This document shows, in pieces, positions 24,836-33,148 of a stretch of 64,000 nucleotides of DNA. The notes under the pieces are model-generated. The model made no database searches. It saw only the letters and a program-made list of their open reading frames with translations, and was not told the DNA's origin. This DNA comes from Nocardioidaceae bacterium SCSIO 66511 (GTDB taxonomy: Bacteria > Actinomycetota > Actinomycetes > Propionibacteriales > Nocardioidaceae), in contig CP095846.1 of the NCBI GenBank assembly GCA_023100825.1, positions 3,534,001-3,598,000 on the forward strand, written 5' to 3'. Position numbers and translations under genes: made by a program. Within the stretch, counting starts at the first letter, position 1. Each line of letters opens with the position of its first letter.

Positions 24836-25759
24836 GTGGACATCGGTCAGTTGCGCGACTTCATCGCCGTGCTCGACTCCGGCAGCCTCACCAAGGCCGC
24901 CGCTTCCCTGCACGTCTCCCAGCCGGCAATCAGTCAGCGCATGGCTCAGTTGGAAAGTGAGCTGGGCGTACGCCTGCTCGAGCGCGGCCCGCGCGGCATC
25001 GAGGCGACCCCGGCCGGGCGCGAGCTCTACCGCGACGCGCAGCAGGTCGTACGCCAGTTCGACCGGCTCGGCACGGGAGTACGAGCCCCGGGCGGCATCC
25101 GCGGCCCGGTCGCGGTCGGGCTCCCGTCGACTGTCGCCGTCCACCTGGCGCCTGCCCTCTACTCCTGGACCAAGCGACACCATCCGGGAGTACATCTGCA
25201 GTTGTTCGAGTCGATGAGCGGGTACATCCAAGAGCTTCTGCAGCGGGGGCGGATGGACCTCGCGGTCCTCTACAGTGACGACGCCTCCGCGCGGCCGACG
25301 CAGACCCCTCTGTACGCCGAGGAGCTCTACCTGTTCGGCGATCCGGGGTCGCGCCTTGCCGCTGCTTCGGAGATTGCGGTGCGCGATCTCCAAGAGGTCT
25401 CGATCGTCGCTCCGGGAGACCGCAGCAACCTACGTGCACTGATCGACCGCGCCTTCTCGGCCCATGGGATGACGCCGCGCATCGTTGCCGACGTCGAGTC
25501 GCTCGGCGCCATGATCCGGATCGCCGAAAGCGGTGACGCGTGTGCCGTACTCCCGTTGTCGAGCCTCGGGCACAGGTTCGCCGGGACGGCAGAGGTCCGC
25601 CGCATCGTCGAACCCGTCCTCGAACGCTATGTCGCTGTCTGCGCCGCCGCCGAGTTCTACGAGCCGCGCGCGGCCGTCGATGCGGTCCGGCGCGGCATCG
25701 TCGAAGTGACCAGATCCCTTGCAGAGAAGGGAGACTGGCAAGGGATCAGACTGATCTGA
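24836..25759 (+). CDS. LysR-family transcriptional regulator
   Basis: 307 residues. The N-terminal winged helix-turn-helix is visible (MDIGQLRDFIAVLDSGSLTK, AAASLHVSQPAISQRMAQLE), followed by a periplasmic-binding-like effector domain (about 90-295). GTG start at 24836, 35 bp after the CoA-transferase, same strand. Most LysR genes are divergent from their targets, so the co-directional position here is less usual. It most likely controls the upstream permease/CoA-transferase pair in response to the carboxylate. Its stop overlaps the convergent dapC gene by 14 bp. Confidence 0.92.
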   Translation: MDIGQLRDFIAVLDSGSLTKAAASLHVSQPAISQRMAQLESELGVRLLERGPRGIEATPAGRELYRDAQQVVRQFDRLGTGVRAPGGIRGPVAVGLPSTVAVHLAPALYSWTKRHHPGVHLQLFESMSGYIQELLQRGRMDLAVLYSDDASARPTQTPLYAEELYLFGDPGSRLAAASEIAVRDLQEVSIVAPGDRSNLRALIDRAFSAHGMTPRIVADVESLGAMIRIAESGDACAVLPLSSLGHRFAGTAEVRRIVEPVLERYVAVCAAAEFYEPRAAVDAVRRGIVEVTRSLAEKGDWQGIRLI

Positions 25760-26870
25760 GTCGATCGCAGGCGGTTGCCACCCGCTCATCGGTCGCCGTG
25801 AAGGCGATACGTACGTGGCGCTCACCAGCCCGGCCGTAGAAGTTGCCGGGTGCGACCAGGATGCCTCGGTCAGCCAGCCACGCCGCCGTGTCAAGACAGG
25901 GCTCGTCGCGGGTCGCCCACAGGTAGAGCGCACCCTGCGAGTAGTCGATGCGGAACCCCGCAGACTCGAAGGCGCCGAGCAACTGCTTGCGCCGGTCGGC
26001 GTAGCGCGCACGCTGCTCGTCGACATGCGCGTCGTCGTCGAACGCCGCGACGAGGGCAGACTGCTGCGGGCCGGGCATCAACAGGCCGAGGTTCTGTCGT
26101 ACGGCAAGTAGCTCGGCCACGACCTTCGGGTCGCCGATCGCGAACCCGCCGCGATAGCCGGCGACGTTCGACCGCTTGGACAACGAGTGCACGGCGAGTA
26201 CGCCTTCGAAGGACCCGCCGCAGACCTCCGAGTCGAGCACCGAAACAGGGCGTTCACCCTCCCAGGCGCATTCGAGATAACACTCGTCACTCACGACGAG
26301 AGTGCCCCGCTCGCGGGCCCACTCGACCACCTTGCGCAGGTGGGCGACCGGCAGGATGCGGCCGGTCGGGTTCGACGGCGAGTTGAGCCATACGATCGCC
26401 GGAGCCTGCGGTCCGAGCGCGGACGTCGAATCACTCACGACGACGTCGGCGCCGGCGAACCGCGCTCCGACCTCGTACGTCGGGTAGGCAAGCTCCGGGA
26501 TGACAACCGTGTCGCCGGGGCCGACGCCAAGGTGCACGGCCAGCCCTGCGATCAGCTCCTTCGAGCCGACCGCGGGAAGAACGCAGTCAGCTCCGACGCC
26601 CTCGATGCCGAATCGGCGCGCAAGCCAACCGCCGACCGAGGCGCGGAGTTCGGGGGTGCCGATCGTCTTGGGATAACCCGGCGAATCGGCGGCGTCGGCG
26701 AGAGCGCGCTGGACCAGCTCCGGAGTGGGGTCGACCGGTGTGCCGATCGACAGGTCGACGATACCGTCCGGATGCCGAGCGGCACGCGCTTTCGCATCGA
26801 CGAGGGTGTCCCAGGGAAAGCCCGGCAGGCGACGCGATACGGCGTCGCGCAGCAACTTGGTGTCCATCAT
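25746..26870 (-). CDS. dapC: Succinyldiaminopimelate transaminase DapC
   Basis: 374-residue class I/II aminotransferase. The PLP-binding Lys is in SLSKRSNVAGYRGGF; NSPSNPTGRIL carries the cofactor Asn, and the C-terminal Arg is in RHVRIAFTAT. Actinobacterial DapC proteins have this length and sit beside fdxA/fdxC, as here and in mycobacteria (Rv1177-Rv1178). It transaminates N-succinyl-2-amino-6-ketopimelate with glutamate. The ATG at 26870 follows AGAGGG; a GTG at 26894 is possible. The gene lies 66 bp after fdxA. Confidence 0.88.
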   Translation of the reverse strand: MMDTKLLRDAVSRRLPGFPWDTLVDAKARAARHPDGIVDLSIGTPVDPTPELVQRALADAADSPGYPKTIGTPELRASVGGWLARRFGIEGVGADCVLPAVGSKELIAGLAVHLGVGPGDTVVIPELAYPTYEVGARFAGADVVVSDSTSALGPQAPAIVWLNSPSNPTGRILPVAHLRKVVEWARERGTLVVSDECYLECAWEGERPVSVLDSEVCGGSFEGVLAVHSLSKRSNVAGYRGGFAIGDPKVVAELLAVRQNLGLLMPGPQQSALVAAFDDDAHVDEQRARYADRRKQLLGAFESAGFRIDYSQGALYLWATRDEPCLDTAAWLADRGILVAPGNFYGRAGERHVRIAFTATDERVATACDRLRSV

Positions 26871-26936
26871 CAGCACCCTCTGCGAATCGCACACCGCCCC
26901 GCTCGATCGGGGTGCAGCGGCGCTCCGGCGAGCTCG

Positions 26937-27260
26937 TCAGTCCTGGTTCTGCGGCGGAAGCGCGGCGATCATCGGGTGGTCCTTGTCGATCTCACCCATC
27001 TTGGCGGCGCCTCCGGGCGAGCCGAGGTCGTCGAAGAAGTCGACGTTCGCCGCGTAGTAGTCCTTCCACTCCTCGGGCGTGTCGTCCTCGTAGAAGATCG
27101 CCTCGACCGGGCACACCGGCTCACACGCGCCGCAGTCGACGCATTCGTCGGGATGGATGTAGAGCATCCGCTTGCCCTCGTAGATGCAGTCGACAGGGCA
27201 CTCGTCAACGCATCCGCGGTCCTTAACGTCCACACACGGCTGCGCGATGACGTACGTCAC
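26937..27260 (-). CDS. fdxA: 7Fe ferredoxin FdxA
   Basis: 107 residues. The N-terminal half holds two cluster motifs: QPCVDVKDRGCVDECPVDC (3Fe-4S/4Fe-4S, with the spacing of seven-iron ferredoxins) and CVDCGACEPVCPVEAIF. The tail EEWKDYYAANVDFFDDLG is typical of actinobacterial FdxA/FdxC. It is a low-potential electron carrier for cytochromes P450 and other oxidoreductases in the cytosol. The ATG at 27260 has a strong AAGGAGGA upstream. It probably shares a transcript with dapC. Confidence 0.95.
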   Translation of the reverse strand: MTYVIAQPCVDVKDRGCVDECPVDCIYEGKRMLYIHPDECVDCGACEPVCPVEAIFYEDDTPEEWKDYYAANVDFFDDLGSPGGAAKMGEIDKDHPMIAALPPQNQD

Positions 27261-27370
27261 GGATTCCTCCTTGAGTCGCGGTGACGGACCGATTTCGTCC
27301 GTCAGGATCTAGTATCACGCGTGCCCGGAGACGCCTCGCAATGAGGTCCATCTGACGGACGGGAGTACGC

Positions 27371-28351
27371 ATGTCGTTGAACGAGTCGATGGTGGGTCTG
27401 CGGATGAGCGTACGCACGCTCGTACCCGGTGAGGTCGGCCCGACCGGCGGTCCGGCGATGACCGATGTGATCGGACGCGTACTCGCAGTCGACGCCGGCC
27501 ATGCGACGATCGAGCGGCGCGACGGCGAGCTCGTCGACATCCGAATCGAGGACGTAGTCGTGGCGCGGCAGGTGCCCGACGGACGTCGGCGGGTTCGTAC
27601 CCGCCCCGCGCTCGACTTCACCGCCGACGAGCTCGCCCGGATCTGTACCCGTGGCTGGCCGCCGATCGAGACCGAGCCCCTCGGCGAATGGCAGCTGCGA
27701 GCGGCGGATGGCTTCACCGGCAGGGCAAACTCCGCGGCAGTGCACGGAGACCCGGGTCTACCGTTGTCCGACGCCCTCACGCGGATCACGCACTTCTACG
27801 CAGAGCGCGACCTGCCGGCAAAGGCGCAGGTGATCGACGGTTCGGTGTGGGAGTCCAGGTTCGCGGAGGCCGGCTGGGTGGGTATCGGCGGCACGCACGA
27901 CCACGCGATCGTGCAGGTCGCGGACCTTCGTGATGCCGTGACGCACGTACCTCGCGAAGACCATGACGTCAGCGTCACCGACCGCGCGGACGACGACTGG
28001 CTCGGGTTATACGGGCGTGCCGCGACCAGCGCACCTGCAGCTGCCCGCGCCGTCCTCGAAGGTCCGCCGACGGTCGGATTCGTACGCATCGGCGACCCGC
28101 TCATCGCGATCGGCCGCGTCGTCGTCACCGGTGAATGGGCCGGCATGAGCTGCGTCGAAGTCGCACCGGCACAGCAACGACATGGCCTCGGCCGGCGCGT
28201 CGTCGACGCATCGCTGCGTTGGGCCACCGAACACGGCGCCGACAAGGCGTACCTGCAGACGATGGCCCACAATGATGCGGCGCTCGCCCTGTACGCGCGG
28301 TACGGATTCGCCGACCATCACACGTATCGGTATCTGACCCCGGGTGGGTAG
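27371..28351 (+). CDS. GNAT-family N-acetyltransferase with N-terminal extension
   Basis: 326 residues. The catalytic GNAT domain is C-terminal (about 195-320): VEVAPAQQRHGLGRRVVDA is the acetyl-CoA loop and AYLQTMAHNDAALALYARYG the C-terminal motif. The first 190 residues include a small beta domain (VIGRVLAVDAGHATIERRDG) and a second degenerate GNAT-like half. Divergent from fdxA with 110 bp between. A ~770-bp non-coding island follows. Substrate unknown. Confidence 0.85.
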   Translation: MSLNESMVGLRMSVRTLVPGEVGPTGGPAMTDVIGRVLAVDAGHATIERRDGELVDIRIEDVVVARQVPDGRRRVRTRPALDFTADELARICTRGWPPIETEPLGEWQLRAADGFTGRANSAAVHGDPGLPLSDALTRITHFYAERDLPAKAQVIDGSVWESRFAEAGWVGIGGTHDHAIVQVADLRDAVTHVPREDHDVSVTDRADDDWLGLYGRAATSAPAAARAVLEGPPTVGFVRIGDPLIAIGRVVVTGEWAGMSCVEVAPAQQRHGLGRRVVDASLRWATEHGADKAYLQTMAHNDAALALYARYGFADHHTYRYLTPGG

Positions 28352-28355
28352 CCCG

Positions 28356-28515
28356 CTTCGGTTCGATTACCGCCGCCTCGGCTCGGTTTCGCTGTCGGCT
28401 CTCCCGTTTCTTCGATACGACTACTCACCGCTTCGCTTCTCGCTTCGGTCGGCATTCCCGCTCCTTCGGCGCGACCACCCGTCTGCCTGATTTCCGCCTC
28501 GCTGTCGGCATCCCG
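28356..28515 (-). repeat. Three tandem degenerate ~53-bp units (minus orientation)
   Basis: Units at 28356-28406, 28407-28460 and 28461-28515 (51, 54 and 55 bp). Read on the minus strand, each begins CGGGA, then GCCGAC, a variable purine-rich middle (CGAG or CGAA), GGC or GCGG, then GTNGTCG and CGAAG. The third unit matches the plus-oriented unit at 28905 very closely (CAGGCAG followed by CGGGT and GTCG). On the plus strand the region looks like a TTCGCTTC-rich pyrimidine tract. No gene is supported between 28352 and 29116. Confidence 0.7.
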
Positions 28516-28629
28516 TCGCGTTCTGGCTCGGCAAAGGACGCGGCGACGCGGGAGCCGCAGCTACGACCTCGGGTTGCTTGCCGGCTACCCCGGACCGGTC
28601 GGCCTTGGCGGGGTCGGTGGGTGGTCGTT

Positions 28630-28708
28630 TACCAAGTAAACATGGTGAAACTCCACTTAGCACGGCATGGGCACCGTGCAAAGTGGGACGCTGCCGAGCC
28701 CATTGGTA
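28630..28708. repeat. 79-bp structured intergenic repeat, copy C
   Basis: Terminal inverted repeat TACCAA (28630-28635) and TTGGTA (28703-28708), the longest of the three copies. Left hairpin GTTTAC-CAA-GTAAAC at 28627-28641. The internal stem 28652-28664 with 28675-28687 pairs at 12 of 13 positions. Column 4 is A-T (G-C in copy A), and column 12 is C-G (T-G in A and B), so pairing is kept through substitutions. The block CCGTGCAAAG on the 3-prime arm is invariant in all copies. Confidence 0.8.
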
Positions 28709-28750
28709 CGCCAGCGACTACCGGTACGGATGTGACGTCGTAACCGAACG

Positions 28751-28833
28751 TTACCCCGATCCCATATTAAGGTGGCGAGGAAGCCGCCAACCAACCGAAC
28801 CGAAATGACGCCTCCGCGCGTCGCCGCGTCTTT
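28751..28833 (+). repeat. 83-bp shared block, second copy
   Basis: Gap-free match to 2283-2365: both begin TTACCCCG and end CGTCTTT, and GCCGCCAA lies 32 bases in from the start in both. The left third is poorly conserved and the right two-thirds well conserved. It lies 43 bp after 79-bp copy C, against 140 bp after copy A. No reading frame is preserved between the copies. Confidence 0.65.
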
Positions 28834-28849
28834 TTGCCGGCCAAAGGGC

Positions 28850-28959
28850 CGGGAATGCCGACCGCGAGCGGACGCAGGCAGACGTGTGGTCGAGCCGAAG
28901 CAACAGGGAAAGCCGACCGCGAGCCGGAATCAGGCAGTCGGGTAGTCGAACGGGCAGAG
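28850..28959 (+). repeat. Two tandem ~55-bp units in plus orientation
   Basis: Units 28850-28904 and 28905-28959 share GCCGACCGCGAG, CAGGCAG and the GTCG end with the minus-oriented units upstream of copy C. A third unit seems to begin at 28960 and decays. The inverted arrangement, units-element-block-units, gives the island the shape of a composite repeat with long imperfect inverted flanks. 28960-29060 shows nothing further. Confidence 0.68.
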
Positions 28960-29063
28960 CGGGGATGCGGGCCGACACGACACCCACAGGTACGACCCCG
29001 CCGAACCGCATTCGCAGAATCTCTTGCCGCCGAGGCGTGCGCGGGGTCAGAATCGACGTATCA

Positions 29064-29103
29064 GTGTTGCGCTATCCAATCATGGTTGCGCAATATGCAA
29101 CAC
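29064..29103. promoter_or_regulatory. Operator-like repeats upstream of fhs
   Basis: GTGTTGC (29064-29070) and GCAACAC (29097-29103) form a perfect 7-bp inverted repeat. Inside it GTTGCGC occurs twice (29066 and 29085, 19 bp apart), and GTTGCGCAATATGCAAC (29085-29101) is a 5-bp-arm palindrome. The form recalls IclR-family boxes, but the regulator is unknown. The sites end 2 bases before AGGAGG (29106-29111) of fhs, so a bound protein would block initiation. Confidence 0.6.
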
Positions 29104-29116
29104 CTAGGAGGCACTG

Positions 29117-30829
29117 ATGACAGAGCCCGCGACCTCCATCCCGTCCGACCTGGCGATCTCGCGGGCTGCCGTCCCGCGTCCGCTCACCGAGGTCGCTGCC
29201 GAGATGGGCATCGGCGCACACCTACTCGAACCCTACGGACACGCCGCCGCGAAGATCTCCCTCGACGCGATCGATGAGCTCCGCGATCGACCGCGTGCGA
29301 AGTACGTCGTCGTCAGCGCGATGACGCCGACCCCGCTCGGCACCGGCAAGACAACGACTTCGGTCGGCCTCGCCCAAGGCTTCAAACACATCGGCAAGCT
29401 GGGCATCGCGGCACTGCGACAGCCCTCGATGGGGCCGACGTTCGGCATCAAGGGAGGCGCTGCCGGAGGCGGCTACTCCCAGGTGATCCCGATGGAGGCG
29501 CTGAACCTGCACCTCACCGGCGATATGCACGCGGTCACCGCGGCGCACAACCTACTGTCGGCGATGCTGGCCAACCACCTGCACAAGGGCAATGCACTAC
29601 GCATCGACCCGCACCGCATCACCTGGCGGCGCGTACTCGACGTCAACGATCGCGACCTACGCCAAATCGTCAGCGGCCTCGGCGGGCGTACGAACGGCAC
29701 CCCGGCCGAGACGGGCTTCGACATCACGGCCGCGAGCGAGGTGATGGCACTGCTCGCGCTGTCCACCTCACTACGAGATCTACGCGAACGCCTCGGCCGC
29801 ATCGTCGTCGCGTACGACGTGGACGGCGAACCCGTCACCGCCGAGATGCTCAAGGCGGCGGGGTCGATGTGCGTACTCCTGCGCGATGCGCTCCAGCCGA
29901 ACCTGATGCAGACCGTCGAGCAGACGCCGGTCCTCATCCACTGCGGGCCGTTCGGCAACATCGCCACCGGCAACTCGTCCGTCGTCGCCGACCTGATCGC
30001 GATCCACGGCGGCGACTACCTCGTCACCGAAGCCGGGTTCGGCGCCGACATCGGGGCCGAGAAGTTCTTCAACATCAAGTGCCGAGCATCCGGACTCACC
30101 CCGGACGCTGCCGTCGTGGTCGCCGGCGTACGCGATCTGAAGACGCACTCCGGCAAGTACAAAGTGACCGCCGGTAAGCCGCTGCCCGAGCAGATGCTGG
30201 TCGAGAATCCCGACGACGTGCACGCCGGAGCATCGAACCTGCGGCGCCAGCTTGCGAACATTCGCCGGCACGGCGTCAACCCGGTCGTCGCCGTGAACGC
30301 CTTCCCGAGTGACTACGAAAGCGAACAACAGGCGATCCTCGACATCGCCGCAGAGGAAGGCGCGTACGCGGCGGTGAGCCACCACTTCACCCGGGGCGGC
30401 AAGGGCGCAATCGACCTCGCCCAGGCCGTTGCGGCCGCATGCGACGCGCCGTCGTCGTACGAGCGCCTCTACCCCGACGACATGTCGTTGACCGACAAGA
30501 TCGACACGATCGCCCGCGAGATGTACGGCGCCGACGGCATCGACGTGTCACCGGTCGCCGCACGCCAGCTGCAGTCGTACGAACAGAACGGCTTCGGCAA
30601 CCTTCCGGTGTGCATCGCGAAGACGCATCTCTCCCTCACCGACGATCCGAGTCGCAAGGGGGCACCGACCGGCTGGCGACTGCCCGTACGCGAAGTGCGC
30701 GCATCCGTCGGTGCCGGGTTCATCTACCCGATCTGTGGGACGATGCAGACGATGCCCGGCCTCTCCTCGGCGCCCGCAGCAGAGCGGATCGACATCGACG
30801 AGGAGGGCAACATCGTCGGGCTGTCGTAG
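29117..30829 (+). CDS. fhs: Formate-tetrahydrofolate ligase
   Basis: 570 residues. ATP-dependent ligase making 10-formyl-tetrahydrofolate from formate. The N-terminal P-loop is TPLGTGKTTTSVGLAQG (about 72), followed by the family stretches RQPSMGPTFGIKGGAAGGGY and GFDITAASEVMALLAL; the C-terminus has SVGAGFIYPICG. Length is typical. The ATG at 29117 has AGGAGG five bases upstream. The next gene encodes a methenyl-THF cyclohydrolase-like enzyme, so the pair links formate to the one-carbon pool. Probably repressed through the operator repeats at 29064. Confidence 0.95.
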   Translation: MTEPATSIPSDLAISRAAVPRPLTEVAAEMGIGAHLLEPYGHAAAKISLDAIDELRDRPRAKYVVVSAMTPTPLGTGKTTTSVGLAQGFKHIGKLGIAALRQPSMGPTFGIKGGAAGGGYSQVIPMEALNLHLTGDMHAVTAAHNLLSAMLANHLHKGNALRIDPHRITWRRVLDVNDRDLRQIVSGLGGRTNGTPAETGFDITAASEVMALLALSTSLRDLRERLGRIVVAYDVDGEPVTAEMLKAAGSMCVLLRDALQPNLMQTVEQTPVLIHCGPFGNIATGNSSVVADLIAIHGGDYLVTEAGFGADIGAEKFFNIKCRASGLTPDAAVVVAGVRDLKTHSGKYKVTAGKPLPEQMLVENPDDVHAGASNLRRQLANIRRHGVNPVVAVNAFPSDYESEQQAILDIAAEEGAYAAVSHHFTRGGKGAIDLAQAVAAACDAPSSYERLYPDDMSLTDKIDTIAREMYGADGIDVSPVAARQLQSYEQNGFGNLPVCIAKTHLSLTDDPSRKGAPTGWRLPVREVRASVGAGFIYPICGTMQTMPGLSSAPAAERIDIDEEGNIVGLS

Positions 30830-30843
30830 GTGGAGGCACGCAA

Positions 30844-31416
30844 TTGGGCTGGGCGGACGGCGACTACCTCGGGCGTCCGCTGCGTGAGCTGATGGCCGAC
30901 GTCGGCGGATCGGATCCGGTGCCCGCCGCCGGATCGACCGCGGCAGCGACCGGCGCACTCGCGGCGGCACTCACCGCGAAGGTGGCCCGCCGATCTCGAA
31001 AACGACTGTCCGACGCCGACGAGCTCGCCGAGCGTGCCGACCGACTGCGATCGCGACTCGAGCCGCTCGTCACCCTCGACGCGGAGGCGTACGCCGCCGT
31101 ACTCGCCGCACGTCGCGACGGTGTGGACACCAAACCCACCTGGAAAGAAGCCGCCTCCTGGCCCGAGACGATCGCGTACGTGTGCGCCGACATCGCCGAC
31201 CTCGCCGCTCACCTGACCGCGGAGGGCAACCCGAACCTGCGCTTCGACGCCTCGGGCGCAGCTTCTTTTGCCGCCGCGACTGCAGAGGTCGCAAGCGCCC
31301 TGGTTGCCGCGAACGAGGGCGGAGTCGAGTCGGTACGCGCGGCTGCCGACCGTGCCCGGCAGGCGGCCGACCGTGCGGTGTCGTCGACCGGGCTCAGCGA
31401 CGACCGCGACACTTGA
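30844..31416 (+). CDS. fchA: Formiminotransferase-cyclodeaminase/FchA-like methenyl-THF cyclohydrolase
   Basis: 190 residues of the FTCD_C/FchA fold, an all-helical enzyme. Marks seen: PLRELMADVGGSDPVPAAGS, STAAATGALAAALTAKVARR, and GNPNLRFDASGAASFAAATA near the C-terminus. FchA interconverts 5,10-methenyl-THF and 10-formyl-THF, the step after fhs. Start is a TTG at 30844 (LGWADGDYLG) with GTGGAGG upstream; the longer frame is a shadow of fhs. It overlaps the convergent VanW gene by 23 bp. The symbol is by family and context. Confidence 0.83.
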   Translation: MGWADGDYLGRPLRELMADVGGSDPVPAAGSTAAATGALAAALTAKVARRSRKRLSDADELAERADRLRSRLEPLVTLDAEAYAAVLAARRDGVDTKPTWKEAASWPETIAYVCADIADLAAHLTAEGNPNLRFDASGAASFAAATAEVASALVAANEGGVESVRAAADRARQAADRAVSSTGLSDDRDT

Positions 31417-33064
31417 TGCGCGCCACCGGAGCGTAGGACGACGAGAACGAGTCGCTCCGCGCCTTCGAGTCGGCGATCTTCACCGTACGCCGCACCTTCA
31501 CCGCGAACCCCGCAACGCCAGACCGCGGGCTGCAGGCCCTCCCCTTGCGTACTCGCACGGGCTTGCGGACGTTCTGCCGGGAACCGCGATCCAGCTCGAC
31601 GTCGGCCCGCCGCGACCCCCATACCTCGACGTGCACCGACGTTCGCTTCTTGCCCGCGTCGGCGTACGCGACGATCACAACCGGGTGGTCGGCGACCGTC
31701 GCCAGGCGCAGATTGCGGCCGCCGTACGCCACAGCCGCATCACGTCCGATCGGCAGCCGCTCGACGTACGTACGGTGTGCATGTCGCTCCGGTACGACCA
31801 GGCCTGCTTTCAGCCCGGCGTTGAACAGCGTCGTCGCCACCTGCGAGGCGCCCTCGCCGTTCCCGCCCGACCGTCGCGGCTCCCGCACGGCGGCGTTGAA
31901 GGAAAACGGATGACCTGCGCGAATGAGCGAGTCGTCGATCCTGCCAGCGATCTCGCCCACGTCGACTCCCCGACCGCGCCGGAAGCGGGTGGTGTAACTC
32001 GCTACCTTGCGTTGGATGGCGAGGTTCTTGGCATCCGCGGTACGAAAGCCTGCGCGGCGTTTCACCGTTTCGAGACGCACGACGCGCTTCGCCGCAGCCT
32101 TCCGCTCCAGGGCCTTCGCCACCTGCCGGGCCGTGCCACCCGTGCGTACGCCGCGGCCGGCCACGTCACTGACGATCTTCGGCCGGTCGCCACGGATCAC
32201 GACGGTCGCGGGCTTGGGCGTCCTGCGGACGTCTTTCGTCTTCGACATCACCAGCTCACGGAACCGGTCGTTGTCGACCTTCGCCGCCAGCCGGCCGTCG
32301 ACCGGACCGAAGTGCACCATCGACCGCACCTCAGCCGGCGAGAGCTTGAACGTCTTGTCCGCCACCCGTAGGCGCAGCGGCGAGCCGACGGCAGTCTTGA
32401 CCGGACCACTCAGCGCAGCATTCAGCTCGGCGGACGACACGGTGGGCTTCGCAGTGACGACCGGAATGGCTTCGTCCTCGTGCTCCTCGACGAACTGGGT
32501 ACGTATCAACTCCTCGAGGTCGGCTCGATGCACCTTGCGTCCCTGCTCACCACGGCGTACGTCGAGCCCGTCACCGTCGAAGCGAACCCGCGGCTCGACC
32601 GGAGCCTGGTCGATCCCAGACGCGATGTCGTCGATCTTCGCGTCGAGCTTGCGCTGGTCGACGGTGACGACCGGGTCGAGCCGATCGTTGCCGACCAGGT
32701 TGGTCAGCATGTCGACCGGGTTCCACGTCCGGCCGCCGCCCGCCGACGCGACGCTCTGCTCGATGTGGAGTTCGAGGCCGACGTCGCCCGGTTTGATCTT
32801 GTACTCGTCGTTCTCGTGGTAGAACGTGAGCGTCTGCCGGGTGTGTGGCGCGAGATCGGCGTTGAGCCGCTCCTCTGCCTGTTCGGGCGTCAGCCCGCCG
32901 ACCCCGACTCCACCGATCCTGGTACCCGTCGGCAGCCGGTTGCCGAGCAGGAAATGCCCCGCGACGTACATCCCGCCGAGCAGGATCACGAGTCCGGCGA
33001 TCGCGAACCACGTGCCACGACGCTCGCGCTTCTTCAGCTCGGATCGGGGTGCCTTCGATGTCAC
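31394..33064 (-). CDS. VanW-family cell-envelope protein
   Basis: 556 residues. A cytoplasmic basic tail and one membrane helix (WFAIAGLVILLGGMYVAGHFLL, about 20-40) anchor an external region. Two putative peptidoglycan-binding YkuD-like spacer repeats (about 50-330, with TRIGGVGVGGLTPEQAEERL) are followed by the VanW domain (about 370-470): RIDDSLIRAGHPFSFNAAV and EGASQVATTLFNAGLKAGL. VanW proteins are associated with peptidoglycan or glycopeptide response, but the mechanism is unknown. GTG start at 33064. Last gene of the mshB-side run on this strand, 84 bp after flavin reductase. Confidence 0.87.
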   Translation of the reverse strand: MTSKAPRSELKKRERRGTWFAIAGLVILLGGMYVAGHFLLGNRLPTGTRIGGVGVGGLTPEQAEERLNADLAPHTRQTLTFYHENDEYKIKPGDVGLELHIEQSVASAGGGRTWNPVDMLTNLVGNDRLDPVVTVDQRKLDAKIDDIASGIDQAPVEPRVRFDGDGLDVRRGEQGRKVHRADLEELIRTQFVEEHEDEAIPVVTAKPTVSSAELNAALSGPVKTAVGSPLRLRVADKTFKLSPAEVRSMVHFGPVDGRLAAKVDNDRFRELVMSKTKDVRRTPKPATVVIRGDRPKIVSDVAGRGVRTGGTARQVAKALERKAAAKRVVRLETVKRRAGFRTADAKNLAIQRKVASYTTRFRRGRGVDVGEIAGRIDDSLIRAGHPFSFNAAVREPRRSGGNGEGASQVATTLFNAGLKAGLVVPERHAHRTYVERLPIGRDAAVAYGGRNLRLATVADHPVVIVAYADAGKKRTSVHVEVWGSRRADVELDRGSRQNVRKPVRVRKGRACSPRSGVAGFAVKVRRTVKIADSKARSDSFSSSYAPVARIKCRGRR

Positions 33065-33148
33065 TTCGGTCGCTCCTGGGTGCCCGCAGACCGGGCGTCG
33101 GCCAGCGCGGAGTCTACCGAAGCAGCCCTGCTCGCCGCCTCGGCCGGG

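Noticed and set aside
28352-29116. Small open frames in the repeat island
   Set aside because: Frames arise from repeated high-GC sequence on both strands and are not kept between the repeat copies.
30439-30843. Extended N-terminus of FchA
   Set aside because: Shadow of fhs in another frame; FchA fold is complete from 30844.
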